This document shows positions 1-6,593 of a DNA stretch of 24,270 bases, in pieces; positions within the stretch are counted from its first letter, which is position 1, and every line of letters starts with the position of its first letter. The notes below the pieces were generated by a model. The model saw only the letters and a list, made by a program, of their open reading frames with translations, searched no databases and was not told the origin of the DNA. The position numbers and the translations under genes are program-made. The stretch lies in contig JAIEMR010000054.1 of NCBI GenBank assembly GCA_019751935.1, positions 1-24,270 of the forward strand, read 5' to 3'. The DNA is from Alphaproteobacteria bacterium. Its GTDB lineage: Bacteria > Pseudomonadota > Alphaproteobacteria > Paracaedibacterales > CAIULA01.

Positions 1-1
1 T

Positions 2-769
2 GTGGCTACGACCTTAGGTGAAGATACCACAGAAGCTAGGAGACAATTGGTGTCTAGGGTTGTTTGGGATGTTCTTGGAAACAGAGAAGAGGTCCATGCA
101 TTGACAGTTCTTGATGGTAAACCAGGTGCTTTAAGAAAGACAGTTGTAGGTGACTATCCAACTGCACAAGCCGCGATTGATGAGTATAAAGCAGCGCTTG
201 CTAAGAAAGACACCCTTGATGATAAGGCGGGCCGGGATGCAGTGATAGAGATCCTAGATAAGGTAAAAGCTTTGCGTGTTGGAACTAAGAAACGTGATGT
301 TCTCTATTTGGCGGAAAAAGAAGGTAGAACAAACCGCACTACAGCTGATATGCGTTTATCGAGAGATAAGGCAAAAGCTAAGAGTGGTGGTGGGTTGGAT
401 GCTGCTGGATTGGCGTATATTCGTTTCCACGAAGAATTGTTGCAAGCAATTGATCGTGGTGCTTTCAATGCCCTTACAGAATTGCCAGAGGCACATGGCG
501 TTGAATTAGATGATGTTGATCTTCTCGCTTCAGAGCCTCAATCTTCTAAGTTAGTGAACTTGTTTATCGCTTTTGGAAAGACTTATACAACTAAAGTTCT
601 TGAAAATGCTTCTCTCAAAAATGACGCTGCAGAAAGAAGAAAAGCAGAAGCAGAAGCAGAAGCTAGAGCTCTAGCTGCGGCTAGAGCTGCTTCTAAGCCC
701 AAACCAACAGGTGGTCATACTAGCGACAGCGACGAAGATGCGATGGGCTTATTTGGCCTCGACGACTAA
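2..769 (+). CDS. C-terminal part of a secreted-family paralogue (partial at left edge)
   Basis: The reading frame is open to the left edge, so the true start and any signal peptide probably lie outside the window; the GTG at position 2 is unlikely to be the start. The visible 255 residues align by eye with the middle and C-terminal part of the gene at 1980. Shared segments are an alanine/lysine-rich helical stretch near residues 55-120 and the block around residues 150-205, which has GAFNAL followed by LPEAHG here and LPQAAG there, then a KxYTxxVLEN motif. A Glu/Ala/Arg-rich, probably coiled, segment follows (about residues 205-230), then an acidic Ser/Asp tail. The short C-terminal motif found in the other three paralogues is absent. 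Function is unknown; a secreted or periplasmic product is inferred from the paralogues. A clear terminator follows about 80 bp downstream. Confidence 0.75.
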   Translation: MATTLGEDTTEARRQLVSRVVWDVLGNREEVHALTVLDGKPGALRKTVVGDYPTAQAAIDEYKAALAKKDTLDDKAGRDAVIEILDKVKALRVGTKKRDVLYLAEKEGRTNRTTADMRLSRDKAKAKSGGGLDAAGLAYIRFHEELLQAIDRGAFNALTELPEAHGVELDDVDLLASEPQSSKLVNLFIAFGKTYTTKVLENASLKNDAAERRKAEAEAEARALAAARAASKPKPTGGHTSDSDEDAMGLFGLDD

Positions 770-847
770 GTCAACTTAACTTATAGCTGTGCACTGTATG
801 CGCGTTTTTAACGTGCATTATTTTAAAGACAGAAACACCAAGTCATA

Positions 848-882
848 AAAAAGCAGTCCTTAGTTTTAAGGGCTGCTTTTTC
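848..882 (+). terminator. Rho-independent terminator of the first paralogue
   Basis: The arms AGCAGTCCTTA and TAAGGGCTGCT form a strong hairpin with a very short loop, followed by a T run. It lies about 80 bp after the stop codon at 769. The A-rich left flank pairs with the T run, so it could also work in reverse. Confidence 0.75.
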
Positions 883-906
883 TGTTAAAAGTCATGACGT
901 TAAGTA

Positions 907-1041
907 CCGGCATGGCGAGCCCCAAAGATATAAGGAGGAGGCGCGGTCATCCAGGAAATACACTGGATCACCACGTCGCTATCGCTCCTCGTGATGACGC
1001 ACTCCGTCGTCATGGCGAGCCCGAAGGGCGTGGCCATCCAG
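907..1041. repeat. Left cluster of three palindromic repeat arms (+,-,+)
   Basis: Three arms of a dispersed palindromic repeat lie here: about 907-954 (plus, degenerate centre), 963-999 (minus) and 1005-1041 (plus). In the plus sense an arm begins near GTCATGGCGAG or GTCATCACGAG and ends in GGCCATCCAG or GGTGATCCAG. The third arm ends one base before the stop codon of the neighbouring minus-strand GIY-YIG gene. The cluster mirrors the right cluster at 1345-1545. Confidence 0.85.
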
Positions 1042-1326
1042 TTAAGTAATATCTTCATGCAAATCTTTCCATTCAAGATTCATGGCCTCAATAAGCATTA
1101 ATTTATGTTTTCTTGATCCTTTTTTAATTTGTTTTTCACGGTGAATAGCCGCGTCCATTGTTTCATAAAGTTCATAAAAGACGAGTTGTTTACAACCATA
1201 TTTTTTACTACAACCATCATAAGTATCTGTCTTATGTTCATAAACTCTTTTAATTAAATCGGATGTAACGCCTGTATAAAGTGTTCCATTTCGGTGATTT
1301 GCCATAATATAAACTGCTGGTTGCAT
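1042..1326 (-). CDS. Solo GIY-YIG nuclease-domain protein
   Basis: This 94-residue protein is essentially one GIY-YIG domain, the usual size of the short YhbQ/UPF0213-like group. Visible motifs are VYIM at 5-8 (the GIY position), YTGVT at 17-21 (the YIG position), Arg27 and His31 on the following helix, and Glu64 in HREKQIKK, the expected metal-binding glutamate. The catalytic set therefore looks intact and the gene is probably functional. It stands alone on the minus strand. Its stop codon abuts a palindromic repeat arm, and another arm lies about 20 bp beyond its start. No convincing Shine-Dalgarno sequence precedes the ATG. The family is a DNA-nuclease fold with poorly known cellular roles. 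The symmetric repeats on both sides suggest, as inference, that gene and repeats form one mobile unit. Confidence 0.85.
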   Translation of the reverse strand: MQPAVYIMANHRNGTLYTGVTSDLIKRVYEHKTDTYDGCSKKYGCKQLVFYELYETMDAAIHREKQIKKGSRKHKLMLIEAMNLEWKDLHEDIT

Positions 1327-1344
1327 TATATGTATTCACTTTTT

Positions 1345-1545
1345 TGGATGGCCACGCAACTTTGTTGCCGCCATGATGACGGTTGTGTTTTAATAATGTT
1401 AGATAAATTAATTAAAGATGGGTAGATACCTATAAAAGGGTAATGCTGATAATAATCCCCGTCATCACGAGGAGCGATAGCGACGTGGTGATCCAGAGGC
1501 TGTTTCTGGATAGCCACGCAACTACGTTGCTCGCCATGACGGCGG
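1345..1545. repeat. Right cluster of three palindromic repeat arms (-,+,-)
   Basis: The arms are at 1345-1382 (minus), 1459-1496 (plus) and 1506-1545 (minus), in mirror order to the left cluster. Their variable centres include GCAACTTTGTTGC and GCAACTACGTTGC, which are self-complementary. An open reading frame across this stretch on the minus strand is a by-product of the repeats. Confidence 0.85.
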
Positions 1546-1632
1546 TTGGCTTGTGCGTAGCAAAATAGGGGCAAATAAAACACAATTTAAAAGAATAATA
1601 CTCATTATTTCAAAAAATTTTACACGATGCTC

Positions 1633-1661
1633 TTGACCAAATGGTATTATGTGCTTATATG
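1633..1661 (+). promoter_or_regulatory. Candidate promoter for tRNA-Cys
   Basis: TTGACC at 1633-1638 and TATATG at 1656-1661 are separated by 17 bp, which fits a sigma70-type promoter. The implied start is about 45 bp upstream of the tRNA. This is by eye only. Confidence 0.4.
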
Positions 1662-1712
1662 GTGAGTATCGGTTAGATGCAAAAATTGATTTGTTTTTTG
1701 TAAAGCATATTA

Positions 1713-1786
1713 GGCCGGGTGGCAGAGTGGTGATGCAGAGGATTGCAAATCCTTGTACGTCGGTTCGATTCCGGTCCTGGCCTCCA
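1713..1786 (+). tRNA. tRNA-Cys (GCA)
   Basis: The acceptor arms GGCCGGG and CCTGGCC (1776-1782) pair with one G-U. The anticodon stem GAGGA/TCCTT encloses the loop TTGCAAA, giving anticodon GCA at 1745-1747. A T arm with GGTTCGATTCC is present. The discriminator base is T and CCA is encoded at 1784-1786. It lies between the repeat-rich GIY-YIG region and a secreted-family gene. Confidence 0.95.
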
Positions 1787-1979
1787 GATGCTTATCAAGG
1801 GTGAATTATTTCTTGTAGCTAACTATAGTTTCTGCTATAGAAAACTATCGGAAAAAAATATTCGGGATGAAGAGTGTTTTTTAACGTTTTGTTAACTATG
1901 AGATACTAATATTAAAATTGTAAAGATGATGATCAAAAAGATTATCATTAACAATGTGATTAAAATTTTGGAGGAAATA

Positions 1980-3185
1980 ATGAAGTTATTTACAAAAGTT
2001 ATGGCAGCAGCATTGCTGTCAACAGCGCTTTCTACAGCGAGCATGGCAGCGGTTGATGTTAACAGTGCTGGTGTAATTGGCGATGCTGATAAGATTGGTG
2101 TGGTAAAAGGTAAAGTTGGCGTTGTGCAAAGTGCTGGTGGTGGTTTAGAACATGAAATCACCTTTAGTGAGCATCTTGTTGATTCATTAAAGGCGATGCC
2201 TGATGGTTCTCGTTTTACTGGTAATGGCGGTCAGGTTAGAAACCTTATGGAAGGTTTAAAAGCGATTTATGCTGACCTTGAACTTGCTGCTACTGATGAT
2301 ACAAAATTAAAAGCTAAATTAAAAGATGCTGCGGATAAAGGTGCTCCTCTAAAAGGGAAATTCATGCTTGTTACAGGTGACGCAGCTGCTAAATGGAATG
2401 ATAAGGCAAACGATGCTACTCTTAAAGCATTGAGAGCTGCAGTTGTTGATGATCCATTTATCGCATTAGATGGAACTGGAGAAGGTAAGCTTTTAGCTGC
2501 TCTTAAAAAAGATGCAAGACTTGCATCTTTGAAAACTACTGGTAGTGGAACTTATGACAGTGCGGCTGCTGCTGAACTTGCATATGCAGATGCAAAAGCT
2601 AAAAAAGACGCTGTTGCTGGTAAAGCAGTGTTAGACGAACTTGCAAAAATGAAAGTTACAACTAAAACAGCTGGCGACAAATCTCTAGCAGAAGTACTGG
2701 CTTATGAAGAAAAGGCTAACTGGACAACTCCAGAAGTTCGCGCTGAAAAAGTAAAAGCGGCTAGTACAGCAAAACCATCACCTAAAGATCAAGCAGCTAT
2801 TGACTTCACTGCTAAATTATTGTCAGCAATGGAAGGCGGAGCTTTCAATGCACTTTCAGGGTTGCCACAAGCAGCAGGGCTTGATTTTGATGATGCAAGC
2901 GCTATGGACCTTGATAAGTTCCTTGGTTTGATTACTGCAGCTGGTAAGGCTTATACTGACTTGGTTCTTGAGAATTCAGCTTTGAAGGGCAGCGGAACGA
3001 AGACTCCTAAAACTCTTAGCCGTGCTAGCAGCCACTCCAGCCTATCCAGCCATGGTGGCGGTCATTACCCAGATGCAAGCGACACTAGAGTGAGAGATGC
3101 GATAGGTGTTGGTGCAACTTATGATGCATTAACTGGTACTATAACATACCAAAATGGTACTAAAGTTCATCTTGACCCTCTATAA
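1980..3185 (+). CDS. Secreted protein of an unrecognised paralogous family
   Basis: I chose the ATG at 1980 because GGAGG at 1970-1974 sits five bases upstream and a signal peptide follows immediately (basic start, hydrophobic core, SMA-A cleavage near residue 23). The frame is open further upstream but that extension does not look like a signal peptide. The product is 401 residues. After the signal comes the family N-terminal domain (about 24-125): a VDVN start, a Gly-rich turn, LVDSL, RF, QVRN and a following Tyr-containing helix. A lysine/alanine-rich helical region follows (about 170-255). Next is the block shared with the partial gene at 2-769 (about 265-340), then a Ser/His-rich linker and a C-terminal motif with GTITYQNGTKV ending in DPL. 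Function is unknown; export to the periplasm or beyond is inferred. An intrinsic terminator follows closely. Confidence 0.85.
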   Translation: MKLFTKVMAAALLSTALSTASMAAVDVNSAGVIGDADKIGVVKGKVGVVQSAGGGLEHEITFSEHLVDSLKAMPDGSRFTGNGGQVRNLMEGLKAIYADLELAATDDTKLKAKLKDAADKGAPLKGKFMLVTGDAAAKWNDKANDATLKALRAAVVDDPFIALDGTGEGKLLAALKKDARLASLKTTGSGTYDSAAAAELAYADAKAKKDAVAGKAVLDELAKMKVTTKTAGDKSLAEVLAYEEKANWTTPEVRAEKVKAASTAKPSPKDQAAIDFTAKLLSAMEGGAFNALSGLPQAAGLDFDDASAMDLDKFLGLITAAGKAYTDLVLENSALKGSGTKTPKTLSRASSHSSLSSHGGGHYPDASDTRVRDAIGVGATYDALTGTITYQNGTKVHLDPL

Positions 3186-3216
3186 ACTTAGTCGCTTAAA
3201 ACGACAATAACTGAAA

Positions 3217-3250
3217 ACAAGCCTCCCCTTAAAAGGAGGCTTGTTTTTTA
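3217..3250 (+). terminator. Rho-independent terminator
   Basis: The arms ACAAGCCTCC (3217-3226) and GGAGGCTTGT (3235-3244) are perfectly complementary across an 8-base loop and are followed by a T run. It lies 31 bp after the stop codon of the secreted-family gene. Confidence 0.9.
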
Positions 3251-3575
3251 TCTATGGGCCTTGTGTAAAAAGCTTGTTACCCTTTGGTTTTGTTTGCTTT
3301 CATTGGCAATTGATATCATCCACTGTAAACAGACTTTTAAACGACATGGCTTCAGTACCATCGAATGTGAGGGCAAAGCCTTAAAAAGCTAATTGCCTAT
3401 ATAATCCTAGAAAAAATGACGAATTCTCCAATCGTACTTTGTTTGGCCAGCTAAGAAGGTATTATTTTATTAGCTGCAAGAAAACCTTGATTTCCATATA
3501 CAACTATCATTTCGTTAATTATATTGTTTGATGCAAAATTATAGCGCATACTTTATCAATTATTTTCAATCGGAC
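3251..3575. other. Intergenic stretch without a recognised feature
   Basis: About 330 bp of AT-rich DNA lie between the terminator and the ribosome-binding site of the next gene. It must hold that gene's promoter, but I see no hexamer pair convincing enough to name. No RNA gene or repeat arm is visible. Confidence 0.5.
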
Positions 3576-3586
3576 AGGGAGAAATG

Positions 3587-4381
3587 ATGAAATTAGCAAA
3601 AATGATAATTGCAATGACGGCACTGTTTGGAGCATTTAGTGGGGGTAGCATAGCAAGTGCGCCTAGTACTGCGATTGACCTTAATAATCCAGATGTTTTA
3701 ATGGACGATGCAAAACCAAAAGAAGTAAAAGCCGTTTTATTCATAAAACCTGTGCCAGGAACTGGACTTCAGGCACAAGTAATCTTTGATCCTGATTTAG
3801 TTGATTCATTATATGATCTTCCGGATAATACTCGTTTTGCTAACTCTCAAGTGCGGAATGCAATATCGGGCATGAGTTATCTTTATAAAAGATTAGCAGA
3901 CGTTGCAGGGAGTCAATACGAATTGAAAAATCGTTTAAATCGTTTTATTGACGTTGGCCGTCCTTTAGGAGCCCTCTTTACATTAGATTTTACCGACCCA
4001 AAACTGGCATTGGACAACCCAGCTAATGCTACTGCCTATCAACAATTAAGCAATATCCTTAGGTGGGAGAATTATGGTGAACCTACAGCTGGAGATGTCA
4101 GTGCTGAGCAAGCAGCAAGACAAGCTGTATTTGTAGCTAATCAAGCAAAGAAAGAAGCATTTCTACAAAGCTTGAGAGAAAAAGAAGAAGCAGAGGAGAA
4201 AGCCCATTCCGCAAAAGTAGCTTTAGAGATGCGAGCAGCAGTCCTTGCAAAACATGGACTTACAGAAGCAAATATCACAGCTATTAAAGCTGATTATGGT
4301 GTAACTGATGATCAATTTGATTTTGAAAATGGCACTGTTTGTATCTCTGATGCTGACATTCCATTGAGTTCTCTTATTTAG
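3587..4381 (+). CDS. Short secreted paralogue with one N-terminal domain
   Basis: Tandem ATGs occur at 3584 and 3587. AGGGAG at 3576-3581 is only two bases from the first but five from the second, so I favour 3587. The protein is 264 residues with a signal peptide ending near ASA (about residue 24). One family domain spans roughly 25-185: AIDLN, DDAKPK, a Gly-Thr-Gly turn, LVDSL, TRF, a PLGALF strand and an EQAAR helix. A charged, probably coiled Glu/Lys/Ala segment and a C-terminal motif follow (GVTDDQ, then NGTV, then PL). Residues up to the VANQAKK segment are about 90% identical to the next gene, while the remainder is unrelated to what follows there. No known family or function is recognised. 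Confidence 0.85.
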   Translation: MKLAKMIIAMTALFGAFSGGSIASAPSTAIDLNNPDVLMDDAKPKEVKAVLFIKPVPGTGLQAQVIFDPDLVDSLYDLPDNTRFANSQVRNAISGMSYLYKRLADVAGSQYELKNRLNRFIDVGRPLGALFTLDFTDPKLALDNPANATAYQQLSNILRWENYGEPTAGDVSAEQAARQAVFVANQAKKEAFLQSLREKEEAEEKAHSAKVALEMRAAVLAKHGLTEANITAIKADYGVTDDQFDFENGTVCISDADIPLSSLI

Positions 4382-4395
4382 AACTAATTTCATAT

Positions 4396-4520
4396 AAAAT
4401 GATAAGAACTCCCGTCATCGCGAGCGCAGCGTGGCCATCCAGGAAAAGTCTCTCAAGTAAAACAGCCACTAGATCACCACGCCCCTGCGGGGTTCGTGAT
4501 GACGGGAGTTCTTATCATTT
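4396..4520. mobile_element. MITE-like palindromic element between a stop codon and its terminator
   Basis: The ends, 4396-4422 and 4494-4520, are inverted copies of 27 bp with one mismatch, starting AAAATGATAAGAACTCCC. They contain two opposed arms of the dispersed repeat, separated by the spacer AGTCTCTCAAGTAAAACAG at 4448-4466. The element lies just after the stop at 4381 and pushes the intrinsic terminator about 190 bp downstream, whereas in the sister gene the terminator follows the stop almost at once. It has no coding capacity. Insertion is an inference from position and structure. Confidence 0.75.
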
Positions 4521-4577
4521 TTCCTGGCTCTACTGTAATCTGCACACTGCATTACATAGTTCTTAAAGCATTAAGGG

Positions 4578-4603
4578 CCTCTCTTTTTAAGGGGGGCTTT
4601 TTT
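4578..4603 (+). terminator. Displaced terminator of the short secreted paralogue
   Basis: GCCTCTCTT (4578-4586) pairs with AAGGGGGGC (4589-4597) using G-U pairs, followed by six Ts. It resembles the terminator at 6284-6316 in sequence, as expected for duplicated genes. Confidence 0.75.
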
Positions 4604-4821
4604 ATGCCAATTTCAGGTTTTTTTAAAACAATAACAAACCCCTTGGTATCTAATTAGATGCATTTCAATTTGCCCCTGATTCCTGTTTTAAAATTTCCCT
4701 TTTAATCATAAATAGTATCGTGTTATTAAGGGGAAAATTAACACTTATTTAATATTTCCTATGTTAATTTCTAATATTACATTACGGCATCTTCACAGCG
4801 TGCAAGAAATCGGGGAAAACA

Positions 4822-6048
4822 ATGAATTTTAAATATAAGATAATAGCGATGGCAGCACTATTTGGAGTACTTAGTGGAGGCAGTATAGCAAGTGCGCCTA
4901 GTACTGCGATTGACCTCAATAATCCAGATGTTTTAATGGACGATGCAAAACCAAAAGACGTAAAAGCAGTTTTATTCATAAAACCTGTGCCAGGGACTGG
5001 ACTTCAGGCGCAAGTAGTCTTTGATCCTGATTTAGTTGATTCATTATATGATCGTCCGGGTAATACTCGTTTTGCTAACCCTCAAGCGCGGAATGCAATA
5101 TCTGGCATGAGCTATCTTTATAAAAGATTAGCAGACGTTGCAGGAAGCCCCCACGAATTGAAAAATCGTTTAAATCGTTTTATTGGCGCTGGTCATCCTT
5201 TAGGAGCCCTCTTTACATTAGATTTTACCGACCCAAAACTGGCATTGGACAACCCAGCTAATGCTACCGCCTATCAACAATTAAGCAATATCCTTAGGTA
5301 CGAGAATTATGGTGAACCTACACCTGGAGATATAAATGCTGAGCAAGCAGCAAGACATGCTATATTTGTAGCTAATCAAGCAAAGAAAGCAACAGCTACA
5401 GGCGGAGTATCGGTAGGAGAGACTACAGCAAAGCCACGGGCTGTTGTTGTGCCAGCGCCAGTTGTGGCCATTGACCCAACAAGTCCTGCTGTTTTGCATG
5501 ATGATGCCACGATGGAACAAGCTATGGCTGTGTTATTAATAACTCCTCCTACAGAGTATGGTTCTGTGATGCATACCATAGCTTTTGATCCAAGTTTGTT
5601 ACTTGGTCTAATTCCAGAAGATTTTAAGACGCTGGGAAGGCCTGCAATGCCAAATGTGAGCCGTTTTAAAGATTCGCGGGTGGGTAACCTAATAACTGGT
5701 ATAAAGAGAATTTATTTTAGCGCCATGGAATCTATTGACTATAATAAGGAACTTTTTAAAGCGATTTTAACTCAATTCACTTCAGAAGGTCATGCTTTGG
5801 TTGTTCCTTTTAAACTAAATCCAGGCACTGATACGCTTGATTTTATGAATCCATTTACTGGATATGCTGAAGAGAATAGAAAGCAGGATCTTTTGAGAGA
5901 ATCAGTTAAAACCAGAACAAACAAATTCCTTGCGCCCGGCGAAACGAGAACTCTGGACGCTGAACTAGCCGCAAGACAAAGGGTGCTTGAGGCAACTCGC
6001 GGAACAGCCAGTGTTCCAGTTCCTATGGCCGTAACTGTTCCTGCATAG
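4822..6048 (+). CDS. Two-domain secreted paralogue, 3' end frameshifted
   Basis: The start is supported by GGGGA at 4812-4816, five bases upstream, and by a signal peptide ending near residue 25 (SIASA). Domain 1 (about 28-190) is nearly identical to the previous gene. After a Thr/Pro/Val-rich linker (about 190-212), a diverged second copy runs from about 213 to 390. It repeats the same landmarks: AIDPTSP for AIDLNNP, HDDA for MDDA, FDPSLL for FDPDLV, SRFKDSR for TRFANPQ, and AELAARQ for AEQAARH. The frame stops at a TAG at 6046-6048. The family C-terminal motif continues in the +1 frame downstream, so this 408-residue product is probably a truncated form of a protein of about 480 residues. 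Function is unknown. Confidence 0.8.
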   Translation: MNFKYKIIAMAALFGVLSGGSIASAPSTAIDLNNPDVLMDDAKPKDVKAVLFIKPVPGTGLQAQVVFDPDLVDSLYDRPGNTRFANPQARNAISGMSYLYKRLADVAGSPHELKNRLNRFIGAGHPLGALFTLDFTDPKLALDNPANATAYQQLSNILRYENYGEPTPGDINAEQAARHAIFVANQAKKATATGGVSVGETTAKPRAVVVPAPVVAIDPTSPAVLHDDATMEQAMAVLLITPPTEYGSVMHTIAFDPSLLLGLIPEDFKTLGRPAMPNVSRFKDSRVGNLITGIKRIYFSAMESIDYNKELFKAILTQFTSEGHALVVPFKLNPGTDTLDFMNPFTGYAEENRKQDLLRESVKTRTNKFLAPGETRTLDAELAARQRVLEATRGTASVPVPMAVTVPA

Positions 6049-6277
6049 CGGTGATGGTACTGGTGCAGACGGAACAAGTTCCAGAGCAGATGACCTGAAA
6101 AGATGGGGGATTACGGAAGCTGAGCTTGCAGAATTCAAAACGGATCTTGGGGTGAATGATAGTCAAATCAACTTGAAAGCAGGTACTGTCAATTTTGGTA
6201 TAGGTGGTGGAGATACCCCGCTAAGTGAATTTAGATCTTATTTTGTTGGAACAAAGCAGAGAAAACCTATTTCTTAA
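6047..6277 (+). pseudogene. Frameshifted 3' remnant of the two-domain secreted gene
   Basis: A reading frame shifted relative to the upstream gene encodes a Gly/Ser linker, then RWGITEAEL, GVNDSQ, GTVNF and DTPL. These match in order the C-terminus of the paralogue at 3587 (HGLTEAN, GVTDDQ, GTVC, DIPL). It has no start of its own and ends in TAA six bases before a strong terminator, so it is the original gene end. No obvious slippery sequence is seen at the junction (about 6035-6050). A real one-base change, a sequencing error or unusual recoding could each explain it. Confidence 0.8.
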
Positions 6278-6283
6278 AACTTC

Positions 6284-6316
6284 AAAAGCCTCTCTTTTTT
6301 AAGAGGGGCTTTTTTT
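6284..6316 (+). terminator. Rho-independent terminator of the two-domain paralogue
   Basis: AAAGCC and CTCTT in the left arm pair with AAGAG and GGCTTT in the right, followed by a T run. It lies six bases after the TAA of the frameshifted tail, marking the true end of the gene. Confidence 0.85.
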
Positions 6317-6333
6317 ACGCAGCTAAATTCTTA

Positions 6334-6570
6334 AAAATGATAACAACCATTGTCATCGCGAACGTAGTGTGGCGATCCAGAAAGATGCCTAAAACTTGAA
6401 GGTTTTTACTGGATCACCACGTCGCTATCGCTCCTCGTGATGACGTACTCCATCGTCATGGCGAGCAACAAAGTTGCGTGGCCATCCAGAAATAGTCTCT
6501 CAAGTAAAACAGTCTCTGGATTGCCACGTCGCTAACACTCCTCGAGGTGACGCAGATCACTATCATTTTA
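6334..6570. mobile_element. Compound palindromic element with four repeat arms
   Basis: Four arms alternate in orientation: 6350-6380 (plus), 6409-6445 (minus), 6454-6489 (plus) and 6516-6552 (minus). The outer ends AAAATGATA (6334-6342) and TATCATTTT (6561-6569) match the ends of the element at 4396-4520. The spacer AGTCTCTCAAGTAAAACAG recurs at 6494-6512. It lies between two convergent genes and encodes nothing. Confidence 0.75.
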
Positions 6571-6593
6571 TAAGAGGTTAGCTATAACGCGCT

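Noticed and set aside
1326..1583. 85-codon minus-strand reading frame
   Set aside because: It is built from palindromic repeat arms and has no protein-like pattern or ribosome-binding site.
1926..1956. Fur-box-like AT-rich palindrome (GATTATCATT)
   Set aside because: The match to the 19-bp consensus is too short and such words are common in AT-rich DNA.
1926..1979. Upstream extension of the secreted gene to ATG 1926
   Set aside because: The ATG at 1980 has a good Shine-Dalgarno sequence and is followed directly by a signal peptide.
3556..4979. Two similar antisense frames opposite the secreted genes (3556-3744 and 4782-4979)
   Set aside because: They match each other only because the sense genes are duplicates; both are shadows.
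907..6570. CRISPR array
   Set aside because: Repeat arms alternate in orientation and spacing is irregular; there are no regular spacers and no cas genes.
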